44,181 nt of DNA. Origin: a bacterium. Its GTDB lineage: Bacteria > Bacteroidota > Bacteroidia > Flavobacteriales_D > Sanyastnellaceae. A program made the position numbers and the translations under genes. Location of the stretch: positions 1 to 44,181 of the forward strand of contig JAPOHG010000012.1 in NCBI GenBank assembly GCA_029979565.1, in the 5' to 3' direction. The notes beneath the pieces were generated by a model. That model was not told the origin of the DNA and made no database searches. It saw nothing but the letters and a program-made list of their open reading frames with translations. How positions within the stretch are numbered: position 1 is the first letter of the stretch; every line of letters starts with the position of its first letter. Of this stretch, positions 16,667 through 25,033 are shown piece by piece.

Positions 16667-18184
16667 ATGAACACATCCTTGCAATCAATGGACCGCATCA
16701 AAAGCTTAACCGGCTTCTTTTTTGGGATGCTGCTGTTGAGTGGCCTGTTCACAGGGGGCTGCGGCAAGGTGCAGTTTTCGGATGATCCAACGCTTCAATT
16801 GGAGTTTTCAGCCGATACCATTTTGTTCGATACGGTTTTCACCACCATCGGTTCTGTGACCTTGCCTTTGAAGGTGTACAACCGCAATTCCGAAGCACTT
16901 CGTATTGACGAAATTTCACTTGTTGGTGGCACCGATTCGCCGTTTCGCGTGAACATCGATGGCGAAGTAGGTCCGAGCGTTACCGATTGGCCCATCTTGG
17001 CCGAGGACAGCCTGTGGATTTTTTTGGAAGTCACGGTCGACCCTACATCGACTTCAACCCCTTTCATCATAGAAGATGAGATGCGCTTCAATACGAACGG
17101 GAACGAGCAAAGCGTCACCCTCATTGCCTGGGGCCAAAACGCTCATTTTCACGGTGGATTGAACCAACTGAATGTGCTCCCCTCGTGTGATGAAGTGTGG
17201 ACGGATGATCTGCCGCATGTCATTTATGGAATTGTGGAAGTTGAACCGGGATGTTCCCTGACGATTGAAGAAGGGACGCAGGTGCACGTGCACGATGGTG
17301 GCGGGTTACTCGTCTACCAATCGACCTTGAACATAGAAGGGGAGCTGGGCAATGAGGTGGTTTTTCAAGGCGATCGCTTGGAATCGTCCTATGAGGATGT
17401 ACCCGGACAGTGGGGCATTGAGATTGATTTTCAGTTCGAGACCGAATACGGCATCGAGGAAGTAACGGCCCAGCGTGGCGGCATCTGGCTGTACGGTGGC
17501 GTGGAATGCACCATGGATTATGCGGTATTGAAAAACGGCACCATCGGCCTGCAGGTAGACACCACGGGCACCGACCAGGCTCCGGCCTTGGACATTCGCA
17601 ACACCATCATCCACAACATGAGTGCCTACGGCCTGTATGCTCAGGGTGGGACCATCGAAGGGTACAATAATTTGTTCTACGACTGTGGTCAGTCAACAGC
17701 GGCCTTTACCCTCGGCGGCTCTTACAAATTGGATCATTGCACGTTCGCCAACTACTGGGCAGAAGGAGTGAGGCAGTCGCCTTCGGTATTGTTTACGGAC
17801 TGGTATGAGGACATCAATGGCAACATTCAAGTGCGTTCGCTCGAAGGCTCGGCGTTCAATAACTGTATTTTCTGGGGCAATAATTACAGCTTGACCGACT
17901 TTGATGAGCTGGTCGTGAGCTTACTCAATCCGCCTTCCTCACCGTTCATTCGGTTTTCAGCAGTGGATGCTCAAGACCCCGAGTTTCCCATGGAAATTCT
18001 TGAGGCAACATTGACCGATAACACCCCGCCTTTTGCGTCGACTAGCGATCGCGACTTTCATTTGGCCTCCAACAATTCCCTCTGGAATGGCGGATCCTCA
18101 CAGTTCGCAATTGGATTGGATTTAGACGGTTTGCCCCGGGCGATTGGGCAACCGGATATGGGGTGTTTCGAGCGACAGCAATGA
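16667..18184 (+). CDS. Surface lipoprotein with parallel beta-helix region, unknown function
   Basis: 505 aa from the ATG at 16667 (an internal ATG at 16688 would give 498). The N-terminus has a hydrophobic segment (FFFGMLLLSGLFTGGC) that looks like a lipoprotein signal with a relaxed lipobox; the mature protein would begin at Cys. Residues about 40-140 form a beta-sandwich-like region (TLPLKVYNRNSEALRIDEI) similar to cytochrome-c-less choice-of-anchor domains. Residues about 180-420 have the short repeated beta turns of a right-handed parallel beta helix (LDIRNTIIHNMSAYGLY, LDHCTFANYW, FNNCIFWGNN). No catalytic residues are recognisable and no T9SS signal is present. Such proteins are common on Bacteroidota outer membranes and may bind polysaccharide. 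A weak -7 box (CATCTTTG, 16653-16660) lies 6 nt before 16667. Confidence 0.8.
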   Translation: MNTSLQSMDRIKSLTGFFFGMLLLSGLFTGGCGKVQFSDDPTLQLEFSADTILFDTVFTTIGSVTLPLKVYNRNSEALRIDEISLVGGTDSPFRVNIDGEVGPSVTDWPILAEDSLWIFLEVTVDPTSTSTPFIIEDEMRFNTNGNEQSVTLIAWGQNAHFHGGLNQLNVLPSCDEVWTDDLPHVIYGIVEVEPGCSLTIEEGTQVHVHDGGGLLVYQSTLNIEGELGNEVVFQGDRLESSYEDVPGQWGIEIDFQFETEYGIEEVTAQRGGIWLYGGVECTMDYAVLKNGTIGLQVDTTGTDQAPALDIRNTIIHNMSAYGLYAQGGTIEGYNNLFYDCGQSTAAFTLGGSYKLDHCTFANYWAEGVRQSPSVLFTDWYEDINGNIQVRSLEGSAFNNCIFWGNNYSLTDFDELVVSLLNPPSSPFIRFSAVDAQDPEFPMEILEATLTDNTPPFASTSDRDFHLASNNSLWNGGSSQFAIGLDLDGLPRAIGQPDMGCFERQQ

Positions 18185-18237
18185 GCTGCTGACCTTTGAT
18201 TTGCAACCTTTTCGGCAGATTTCCGTAGGAAGTCAAC

Positions 18238-21147
18238 ATGATGACCACTGGAATTCTCGATGCCCTCGTTCGGCTATTTGCGCTGTTTGCCGCAGGCCGA
18301 ACGCCGAGAGAGGCCATGTTCGGTCGTCAAGCCGCAGAGCGTTACCTGGCCGGACGTTTGTCCTACGAGTACACCCAAGCTTATTTGAAGCAATACGACG
18401 CGGAAATCGCCCGCATGAACAAGCGTATGCCGCATTCAAGCGATGAGCGGTTGTTGGCGAAACGACGTTCAAAACTATCGGTGCGTCTGCTCGTTCTCTG
18501 CCAACAAGTCATTGCAGAACTCGATACGAAGGACCGATTGATTGTTTTCGCCCGATTGGCGGAGATGGCAAAATCAACGGAAACCATTGACGATGCCGAT
18601 AGCTTCCTCAACACGGTTGCCGATGCGTTGCATATGCTGCCATCGGACTCAGACGGATTGAAAGCCTTGGTCAAATGTGCCTCTGCCGATGGGTTGGAGG
18701 TTTCGCTGTTCCCGGTACCGCTGCCCCACGAAGAGGAGCACAACCTCATTGTCTGCAAGGTGTCGGCGGAAGACCTTTTTTTCATCAAGGATTTAGGACG
18801 AGGTGATTTGAAATTGAATGGGAACCTGTTGCACAAGATGTCCATCGCCCCGATGGCGCAGGGCAGTGTGATCAAGGACGGCACAGGCCATGCGGTTTTC
18901 TTTAGCGATGTGGTGCAGTGCTGCAGTACATGCGATCGTATCGATCGTCGCATGCAGTTCGAGGCGTTGAACTTGGCTCATTTCTTTCATTATCCAAACG
19001 AAGTTGCCTTGCGACCTTTATCCATTCAGGCCCAATCCGGTGATTTGATTGGAATCATGGGCGCGAGTGGTTCGGGTAAATCCACGTTATTGAATATCCT
19101 AAACGGCTCTCTTCAGCCCACATTTGGTGAAGTATTCCTCAACGGCCGTTCCATCTATGGTGATGATGGTTTGTCCAAGGGTAGCCTGGGCCACATCGCA
19201 CAGCAAGATGTGCTTATCAGCGAGTTGACGGTTTTTGAGAACCTCAAATTCGCTGCAGAGCTCAGCCTTGGCGGGGCGAACGAGAAAGAGCGAATGGAGC
19301 GCGTGGAGTTGACCTTGCGGCGCCTTGGCCTTTGGGAAATTCGCGACCTCCGGGTCGGCTCGGTAATGGACAAAACCATTTCAGGAGGCCAGCGCAAGCG
19401 ATTGAACATTGCATTGGAATTGATTCGAGAACCGGCGGTGCTCTTCGTTGACGAACCGACAAGTGGATTGTCCAGCAGGGACAGCGAGCACATCATGGAC
19501 ATTTTGAAGGAGTTGACCTTGCGCGGCAATATTGTATTCGTGGTCATTCACCAACCGAGTTCGGATGTTTTCAAATTGTTTGATCGGTTGCTCCTTTTGG
19601 ATGAAGGCGGGTATCCCATTTACCAGGACAATCCATTGGAGTGTTTGGGTTACTTGAAGCAGATGTCCAATCAAGTGCAGGCAAGCGAAGCAATGTGCGC
19701 CTCGTGCGGTACCGTAAATCCGGAAGAAATTTTTGACACGATTGCATCGTGCATGGTGGACGAATACGGTCAATTGACTGAAAACCGCCGCGTGTCTCCT
19801 GAGGAGTGGAATGACTATTACAACATGCTCCAGGGAGACGGACCAGCCACGCGCTCTGAGGAACCATTGGATCCCCCACAGTCAACGGTTGTTCCTCGTT
19901 GGTGGGAACAGTTTCAGACCCATTGGCGCAGGGATGTCACGGCAAAACGCAAGAACAAACCGTACGTTTGGATGAACCTTCTGCAGGCACCTGCATTGGC
20001 GTTGATTCTTGCGGCGTTCACACGTTACCGGAGTGGAGAAGGCGAATTCGTTTACCGGTTGAGTGAAAATTTGCCACAGTTCCTGTTCATTTCAGTGATT
20101 GTTTCGCTCTTTCTCGGACTCAGTTTCAGTGCCGAAGAAATTTTTCGCGACCGTCCCACATTGCGTCGCGAACGATTTCTACGGTTGAATTGGAATGCCT
20201 ACCTCGCTTCTAAAATGAGTGTGATGCTTGGAATTTCAGCGGTCCAGAGTTTACTCTTTACGGCGGTCGCTGTAGCAGTGCTGCAGATTCCTACGGGCAC
20301 AGGCGTGCTCTTCATGACGTTGTTCAGTTTGAGCGCTTTTGCGAATGTCTTGGGCTTGAATTTGTCTTCTGCGATGAAGTCGGCCAAGACGATTTACATC
20401 ATCATTCCACTGCTGATCATTCCGCAGATCATCTTTGGTGGAGCCATCATTCGTTTTGATCGCTTCAACCCGATTTTTACCCAGGTGGACCGAGTGCCAT
20501 TGATTGGGAATTTGATGGCATCACGGTGGGGATTTGAATCACTGGTTGTGCACCTGACGCGAGAAAATGATTCGGATGCACCTTTCATGGAATTCGAAGA
20601 CCGGATGGAGCGCGCTGCGTGGCGACGGGATTTCTGGCACCAGCAATACCGGTTGATCGACGATGCCGATGTGCGTGCACGGGAATGGAGCCAAGCGATG
20701 CAGGAATTGGATTCTTGGGACTACTCAACAGCCGAGTTAAAGACGGTAGAGGAAGTACGCACAGCTTTTAAGGAAGCCTACAAAGATGCCTTCAGGGCAC
20801 GTGACTTGGCGCGGAAGGACCTTGCGAAAGAAGTGGACTTAAAGGCGTTGAAGGATGCCCATCACAACGATGCCCTGCATGAGTGGGTGATGCAAACCGA
20901 TCGGCATGAGCGCATCGCTATGACAGATCGGGGATTGGTGCAAGAGACGGCGTTTATTCATCAAATGCCTCTTGGGCGCCAAGCCTGGAATGCCCCATTT
21001 TATGTGCCAGAGAAACAGCTGGGGGATTGGAAGATCAAGACCCCGGTTTTTAACTTACTCGTATTGTGGGCGATGAGTTTGTTCCTCTATTTCATCCTGG
21101 CGAATCGTTGGCCAGAACGATGGGGATGGGGAAAGGAGTTGGATTAA
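18238..21147 (+). CDS. ABCG-type ABC transporter with TerB-like N-terminus
   Basis: 969 aa fusion. Residues about 1-120 are helical and resemble the TerB tellurite-resistance domain (AAERYLAGRLSYEYTQAYL; VLCQQVIAELDTKDRLIVF). An ATPase domain follows: Walker A GASGSGKST (about 275), signature SGGQRKR (about 382), Walker B VLFVDEPTSGL (about 401), H-loop VIHQPSSD. A Cys pair (CASCG) lies about residue 483. The permease begins near 590 and has about five membrane spans before a hydrophilic insert of some 150 residues (about 785-935) rich in Asp, Glu, Arg and Trp, then a last span (FNLLVLWAMSLFLYFIL). The order ATPase then permease is that of ABCG/White half-transporters, so it probably works as a dimer. 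Substrate unknown. Stop codon overlaps that of convergent siaC within TTAA. Confidence 0.9.
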   Translation: MMTTGILDALVRLFALFAAGRTPREAMFGRQAAERYLAGRLSYEYTQAYLKQYDAEIARMNKRMPHSSDERLLAKRRSKLSVRLLVLCQQVIAELDTKDRLIVFARLAEMAKSTETIDDADSFLNTVADALHMLPSDSDGLKALVKCASADGLEVSLFPVPLPHEEEHNLIVCKVSAEDLFFIKDLGRGDLKLNGNLLHKMSIAPMAQGSVIKDGTGHAVFFSDVVQCCSTCDRIDRRMQFEALNLAHFFHYPNEVALRPLSIQAQSGDLIGIMGASGSGKSTLLNILNGSLQPTFGEVFLNGRSIYGDDGLSKGSLGHIAQQDVLISELTVFENLKFAAELSLGGANEKERMERVELTLRRLGLWEIRDLRVGSVMDKTISGGQRKRLNIALELIREPAVLFVDEPTSGLSSRDSEHIMDILKELTLRGNIVFVVIHQPSSDVFKLFDRLLLLDEGGYPIYQDNPLECLGYLKQMSNQVQASEAMCASCGTVNPEEIFDTIASCMVDEYGQLTENRRVSPEEWNDYYNMLQGDGPATRSEEPLDPPQSTVVPRWWEQFQTHWRRDVTAKRKNKPYVWMNLLQAPALALILAAFTRYRSGEGEFVYRLSENLPQFLFISVIVSLFLGLSFSAEEIFRDRPTLRRERFLRLNWNAYLASKMSVMLGISAVQSLLFTAVAVAVLQIPTGTGVLFMTLFSLSAFANVLGLNLSSAMKSAKTIYIIIPLLIIPQIIFGGAIIRFDRFNPIFTQVDRVPLIGNLMASRWGFESLVVHLTRENDSDAPFMEFEDRMERAAWRRDFWHQQYRLIDDADVRAREWSQAMQELDSWDYSTAELKTVEEVRTAFKEAYKDAFRARDLARKDLAKEVDLKALKDAHHNDALHEWVMQTDRHERIAMTDRGLVQETAFIHQMPLGRQAWNAPFYVPEKQLGDWKIKTPVFNLLVLWAMSLFLYFILANRWPERWGWGKELD

Positions 21148-21512
21148 CCGGCTGTGGCAATCAGCCGAAACGGCAAGTCGATGATGGCGTCGTAGTCTTC
21201 ACCGGCTTCGAGCATGTCCTCGTCTTCTTCTTCATAATACCATAGAACCGTTGCCTCCGCAGGTGATTGTTCAACGCGTTTGAGCAAATCCATTAGACAC
21301 TTACTGCTGCTGGTATTGAAGTATTCCAGTCGGATGGACACTTCAAGGGACCCGCCTCCTTTCAAATGCTCATCCACCCAATCCAAAAGCGGGGTGTAAA
21401 AAGCGATGGAATTTTCAGGTATGGACCGTCCTGAAATTTCCATGGACAAAGGAGCATCATGGAATGCGACACGGGGCGTTTTAACGGTGCCTTCAAGTTG
21501 AATGGTGCTCAT
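21144..21512 (-). CDS. siaC: SiaC-like regulatory phosphoprotein (DUF1987)
   Basis: 122 aa. It matches the SiaC family: PENSIAFYTPLLDWV near residue 32, LEYFNTSSSKCLMDLL near 62, and a C-terminal acidic region followed by LPFRL. In Pseudomonas aeruginosa SiaC is phosphorylated by SiaB on the Thr of an LNTSS motif and, when unphosphorylated, activates the diguanylate cyclase SiaD. The equivalent is Thr67 here. The start codon overlaps the stop of the upstream siaB-like gene in ATGA, implying translational coupling. No SiaA phosphatase or SiaD cyclase is in the window, so its output partner is unknown. Confidence 0.85.
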   Translation of the reverse strand: MSTIQLEGTVKTPRVAFHDAPLSMEISGRSIPENSIAFYTPLLDWVDEHLKGGGSLEVSIRLEYFNTSSSKCLMDLLKRVEQSPAEATVLWYYEEEDEDMLEAGEDYDAIIDLPFRLIATAG

Positions 21513-22057
21513 GATTGTAAGGGGATTTCTGCAGAAAAAGTAACGCAGGCTACTTCGGAGCGATTTTCAATGTTCATGTCCACTTGGCCATCGGCTTTTC
21601 GGAGAATTTCATTCAATCCTACACCGCCTCCGCCGTGTTCGCTTCTTGAATCACCTGCGAGCTTATCACGTTGCATGGAGCGGAGTTCATTTTGGCATTT
21701 GGACTTCAGTTTTGTCCAGGTTTCTTGCAACTCTTTCACACAGCGGTGATCAATGGCGTTGGACGCCTCGATGCGCCACGTGATTGAAGGAGTGGAGTAA
21801 ACGGCGAATTCAGGCTGGGTATCATGCACCAGCGCATGGTGATGCATGTTTTGCAGGAGTTCAATGGCAACGCGGATGATTCTTTTCTTCTGAAGTGAAT
21901 GAGCATCAACTGCTTCTAAACGCGATTCCATCCAGTGCATCAAAAAGTCTGTTGTTTGGTCTTGGATGCTGCCCTTCCATTTCAATTCCAAGGCATGCTG
22001 CTCCGTCGGAAGAAAACGAGCAGATGGGTGTGCATCGGAGGGGAACGTTCCGGACAT
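21509..22057 (-). CDS. siaB: SiaB-like protein kinase
   Basis: 182 aa. Related to the GHKL-type kinase SiaB, which phosphorylates SiaC. An N-box-like motif AIELLQNMHHHA (about 67-78) and a glycine motif GGGGVGLNEILRKA (about 141-154) mark the ATP-binding fold. The pairing with an overlapping siaC-like gene supports the assignment. The start at 22057 has a TTAATTTG box 4 nt upstream. It is divergent from the methyltransferase gene over 53 bp. Confidence 0.8.
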   Translation of the reverse strand: MSGTFPSDAHPSARFLPTEQHALELKWKGSIQDQTTDFLMHWMESRLEAVDAHSLQKKRIIRVAIELLQNMHHHALVHDTQPEFAVYSTPSITWRIEASNAIDHRCVKELQETWTKLKSKCQNELRSMQRDKLAGDSRSEHGGGGVGLNEILRKADGQVDMNIENRSEVACVTFSAEIPLQS

Positions 22058-22061
22058 GAAT

Positions 22062-22069
22062 CAAATTAA
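22062..22069 (-). promoter_or_regulatory. -7 box of the siaB-siaC operon
   Basis: TTAATTTG on the minus strand (one mismatch to TAnnTTTG), followed by ATTC and the ATG at 22057: again a 4-nt spacing. Confidence 0.4.
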
Positions 22070-22110
22070 CTTCACAAGGCCGAACTTCGCGATGTGGTTA
22101 GTCAATAGTA

Positions 22111-22887
22111 ATGATGAGTGATTTGTGGAAAAGCGATGCCGATTGGTTTGTCACTTGGTTCGATACGCCGGCCTATCATGCATTGTATGGGGAACGCGAT
22201 GAGGATGAGGCGATACGTTTCATCCACGGATTGACTGAAAAGGTTCTGAATGAGGATTGCCGGACCGTGTTGGACATCGGATGTGGCGCGGGACGGCATA
22301 CAGCAGCCTTCGCTGGCCGAGGGCTTCGTGCTGTTGGTCTGGACCTGAGCCCCAACAGCATCGCAACCGCACGCATGAAGCATGGAGAATCCGAGCGGCT
22401 GCAATTTCGAGAAGGCGATATGCGTGCATTGCATCGACATGTAGAGCAAGGCTCGTTTGATGCTGTGGTTTCCTTGTTCACGAGTATCGGTTATTTCGAG
22501 CAAAGCGAAGACTTGGAGAAGACGTTGGAAGGAGTGGTTCGAGCGTTGAAATCGAAGGGGGTGTTCATCCTTGATTTTTTGAACCCCTTCCAAGTTGTTC
22601 GTGGGCTTGTAGAAAAGGAAGTGAAGGAGGCAGGAGGGTATTCGTTCTCCATTCATCGCCGAGTGACCACCGAATGGATTGAGAAAAGCATCCAATACAC
22701 TGACACCCATGGGACGCAACGCCATCATGTGGAACGGGTCCGCGCCTTGACTCCAGATGACTGGATAAAAGCCCTTTCTGAGGTGGGAATGAAGGTCGAA
22801 GCGCACTTTGGTGATTATGCACTGAATCCTTGGCACGAGCACGCTCCGCGCAGTATACTTGTCGCTCGAAAATCAACATGTGGTTAA
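22111..22887 (+). CDS. SAM-dependent methyltransferase (class I)
   Basis: 258 aa. Rossmann-fold methyltransferase: motif I VLDIGCGAGRHTAAFA (about 53-68), the acidic end of strand 2 in AVGLDLSPNS (about 75-84), and motif IV-like FDAVVSLFTSIGYF (about 116-129). The C-terminal half is rich in charged residues and probably gives the substrate site. Substrate cannot be inferred; small molecules and protein or lipid targets are all possible. Two ATGs in tandem (22111 and 22114) are equal start candidates. It overlaps the ZIP transporter gene by 10 bp, suggesting one transcript. Confidence 0.85.
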   Translation: MMSDLWKSDADWFVTWFDTPAYHALYGERDEDEAIRFIHGLTEKVLNEDCRTVLDIGCGAGRHTAAFAGRGLRAVGLDLSPNSIATARMKHGESERLQFREGDMRALHRHVEQGSFDAVVSLFTSIGYFEQSEDLEKTLEGVVRALKSKGVFILDFLNPFQVVRGLVEKEVKEAGGYSFSIHRRVTTEWIEKSIQYTDTHGTQRHHVERVRALTPDDWIKALSEVGMKVEAHFGDYALNPWHEHAPRSILVARKSTCG

Positions 22888-23651
22888 CCGGATTCATATT
22901 GTTGTTGATTGCGTTGCTCGGAGCGGGAGCCTATGACCGTTTTGGAACCACGCTCAAAGCCCATTTGAGTTTGATTTTGGCCTTTGGCGGGGCATTTTTG
23001 ATTGGAATTATTTTCAATCACCTGATTCCGGAAACGTATGCGATGGGGGAGCACGTCGGATGGATTGTGGTGCTTGGCTTCCTGCTTCAAGGCGTTTTGG
23101 AATATGGTTCTCAGGGCATTGAGCACGGCCACATGCACACTTCCCATGTGAAGAGCTCTTCCCGCATGCCATGGGCAATGTTTGTGAGCTTGTGTTTGCA
23201 TGCATTGATTGAATCCATGCCCCTTCATGGCGATGACCACGGCCACGCGCATCATGATCACGCGCACCATGGCCATGTACATATGCATGGGATGGAGGGC
23301 GTGGACACGGCCTTGTTGATAGGATTGATTTTGCACAAATTGCCCGTCGCGCTTGTCCTTATGGGGATGTTGGATGCCCTTGGAATCAAGCGCTCGTCCC
23401 GCTGGTTGGCCATGGTGGTTTTCGGTCTCATGCCGTTGGCCGGCATGATGCTTTTTGATGCATTGGTTCACGCTGGAACGCGTTGGAGTGAACTGGTACC
23501 TGTTTGGTCGGGCGGGCTGCTCATCGGCATTTTGTTGCACATCAGCACCACAATCCTTTTCGAGGCAAGCGATGGGCATCACTTCAACCGCAACAAGCTT
23601 TTGGTCACCATAGCCGGGCTTGTTCTCGCCGTTCTAACGACTGGAATCTGA
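22878..23651 (+). CDS. ZIP-family divalent metal transporter
   Basis: 257 aa from the ATG at 22878, which starts directly in a membrane span. About seven to eight spans are visible. The two metal-binding helices are recognisable: HALIESMPLHG (TM4, His and Glu) and LILHKLPVALVLMG (TM5, HKxPxA). Between them lies a His-rich loop (HGDDHGHAHHDHAHHGHVHM, about 14 His including neighbours), typical of the variable loop in zinc or iron ZIPs. It likely imports Zn2+, Fe2+ or Mn2+. It overlaps the methyltransferase gene and is followed by a 175-bp stretch with a micro-ORF and terminator. Confidence 0.9.
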   Translation: MWLTGFILLLIALLGAGAYDRFGTTLKAHLSLILAFGGAFLIGIIFNHLIPETYAMGEHVGWIVVLGFLLQGVLEYGSQGIEHGHMHTSHVKSSSRMPWAMFVSLCLHALIESMPLHGDDHGHAHHDHAHHGHVHMHGMEGVDTALLIGLILHKLPVALVLMGMLDALGIKRSSRWLAMVVFGLMPLAGMMLFDALVHAGTRWSELVPVWSGGLLIGILLHISTTILFEASDGHHFNRNKLLVTIAGLVLAVLTTGI

Positions 23652-23688
23652 GGATAAAACGCAACTTTTTTTAGATGAACACGTAGAA

Positions 23689-23710
23689 ATGAGCACTTAA
23701 CCATGCTCAT
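23689..23710 (+). other. Hairpin covering the start of a micro-ORF
   Basis: ATGAGCA (23689-23695) pairs perfectly with TGCTCAT (23704-23710) around an 8-nt loop. The pairing includes or borders both candidate ATGs of the micro-ORF (23703 and 23709). Confidence 0.4.
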
Positions 23711-23810
23711 GAAACACTACCGTATCCACATCGACATTCACAAGTTTGAGCAGATCTACCTGCACCGTCATCGGTTTGATGTGAACTTGTTTGAATATTG
23801 CCTCAATTGA
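23703..23810 (+). CDS. Possible His-rich micropeptide, 35 aa
   Basis: A 35-residue frame from ATG 23703 (33 residues from ATG 23709) ending in TGA at 23808-23810. The sequence alternates polar and hydrophobic residues with five His (KHYRIHIDIHKF, YLHRHRF), as in a beta strand. The codons are those common in nearby genes, and a very strong terminator begins inside the last codons. No -7 box is obvious upstream. It may be translated, may be a small RNA with incidental coding potential, or may be the 3' end of the ZIP transcript. I do not recognise a family. Confidence 0.4.
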   Translation: MLMKHYRIHIDIHKFEQIYLHRHRFDVNLFEYCLN

Positions 23811-23828
23811 AAAATTGGGGCTTTTTTT
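23801..23828 (+). terminator. Strong intrinsic terminator with GAAA loop
   Basis: CCTCAATT (23801-23808) pairs with AATTGGGG (23813-23820, one T-G wobble) around a GAAA tetraloop, followed by C and seven T (23822-23828). It ends the plus-strand transcript of the ZIP gene or of the micro-ORF, and its T-run reaches the stop codon of the convergent lyase gene. Confidence 0.85.
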
Positions 23829-24690
23829 ATCGGAACAAATCAACTGAGAATGCCTGTGCCTGGTTCCAAGCGCGCGGATTCAATTGAAGATCAGCATGCT
23901 TTTGGAGGAATGACACCAGCGTTTCAGTAGGCACATTGCCCACCAATTCATCTTGCGCCATGGGGCAACCTCCGATTCCGCCTAAAGCCCCATCAAATCG
24001 GCGGCATCCACCATCCCAGGCCGCTTGGATTTTGGAAGGGGAATCCCATGGAGTTGCGTGTAAATGGGCGCCAAGCGTTGCCCGAATACCGCCAACAGTT
24101 AGGGTAGAAAATACAGCGCGAAGCATGGAGGCATGCGCCTGGCCGGTGGTATCGCTCAGGGCAATGACCTCAGGCGACAGGTCTTCATCCACCTTGGCGA
24201 CCCAATCCATCAATAAGTTTACGTTCCAATCGTCACCGTAAGGATTGCCAAAGCCCATGCTCAAGTAAACAACCAATTTGCGGCCGCCAAAGTCAACAAT
24301 GTCGCGTATGCTGAGCAAGCGATCCCATGCTCGCTTTAAGTTAGCACCGGTATTTCGGATTTGAAACGTTTCTGAGATGCTCATGGGAAAGCCCACGTGT
24401 GTTACCCCGGGTGCGGCCACGGCGTCCTTAGCTCCTCGTTCATTGGCGACAATGACCAGAACATTCGTGCTGCTGGAAAAAAGGCCTTCATCTTCCAAGC
24501 GTTGTAAGACCTTTCGGGTGTCTTTCATTTGGGGTACCGCTTTGTGCGAAACAAAACTCCCCAGGTCCAGCGTGTGAAAGCCGACCTCCAATAAGCTTTT
24601 GTAGTAAGCAATCTTGTCTGCAGAGGAAACGGGACTGGGCCATCCTTGGATGGCGTCGCGCGGGCATTCGACAAGTTGGACCGTGGACAT
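23827..24690 (-). CDS. HMG-CoA lyase family protein
   Basis: 287 aa TIM-barrel protein of the DRE-TIM/HMGL family. It should cleave 3-hydroxy-3-methylglutaryl-CoA (or a similar substrate) to acetyl-CoA and acetoacetate, the last step of leucine breakdown. Motifs: ECPRDAIQ (8-15) with the catalytic Arg, the metal-binding HLH at about residue 209 (GAHLHAT) and the loop GGIGGCPMAQDELVGN (about 240-255) with the active-site Cys. The HxHD of true lyases is HLHA here. The ATG at 24690 follows a perfect -7 box by 4 nt. Confidence 0.88.
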   Translation of the reverse strand: MSTVQLVECPRDAIQGWPSPVSSADKIAYYKSLLEVGFHTLDLGSFVSHKAVPQMKDTRKVLQRLEDEGLFSSSTNVLVIVANERGAKDAVAAPGVTHVGFPMSISETFQIRNTGANLKRAWDRLLSIRDIVDFGGRKLVVYLSMGFGNPYGDDWNVNLLMDWVAKVDEDLSPEVIALSDTTGQAHASMLRAVFSTLTVGGIRATLGAHLHATPWDSPSKIQAAWDGGCRRFDGALGGIGGCPMAQDELVGNVPTETLVSFLQKHADLQLNPRAWNQAQAFSVDLFR

Positions 24691-24694
24691 TATC

Positions 24695-24702
24695 CAAAGT
24701 TA
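24695..24702 (-). promoter_or_regulatory. -7 box of the lyase gene
   Basis: TAACTTTG on the minus strand, a perfect TAnnTTTG, followed by GATA and the ATG at 24690. A TTG at 24720-24718 lies 15 bp upstream of the box. Confidence 0.6.
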
Positions 24703-24778
24703 ATTCAATTCGAGTCGCAACCTTTTTTCGTCCAATCACGTAAGAATGCCTACAAATTTTCACTTAGTATATACCAAA

Positions 24779-25033
24779 ATGGACTTGACTGCTTTCAACC
24801 GCCTCCCGCTCGACGAGAAAACGAATTACATGTGGGACCACGGAGTATGCCTCGCCCAGCGCATCGTTGAGAACCGATACATTCTTTGCATCTTCGAGTT
24901 GAATGGGTTTTATGTTGAAGCGATTTACAGCCGACGCAACAACCGGGTCAATGCCATCTTACCGATTGCTGATTTGCCAGAATGGGAAGGATATGTTGAC
25001 CAGGTGCTCACCAACCTCTTGCACTTGAATTGA
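24779..25033 (+). CDS. Small conserved protein, unknown function
   Basis: 84 aa from the ATG at 24779; an upstream ATG at 24746 would give 95. The pattern (FNRLPLDEKTNYMWDHG, then YILCIFELNGFYVEAIYSR and a C-terminal amphipathic helix) fits a family of about 85-residue proteins seen in many Bacteroidota, predicted as one helix, a beta sheet and a final helix. No function is known. The start 24779 matches the family's usual beginning. Its TGA abuts the TGA of the convergent comEC gene in TGATCA. Confidence 0.75.
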   Translation: MDLTAFNRLPLDEKTNYMWDHGVCLAQRIVENRYILCIFELNGFYVEAIYSRRNNRVNAILPIADLPEWEGYVDQVLTNLLHLN

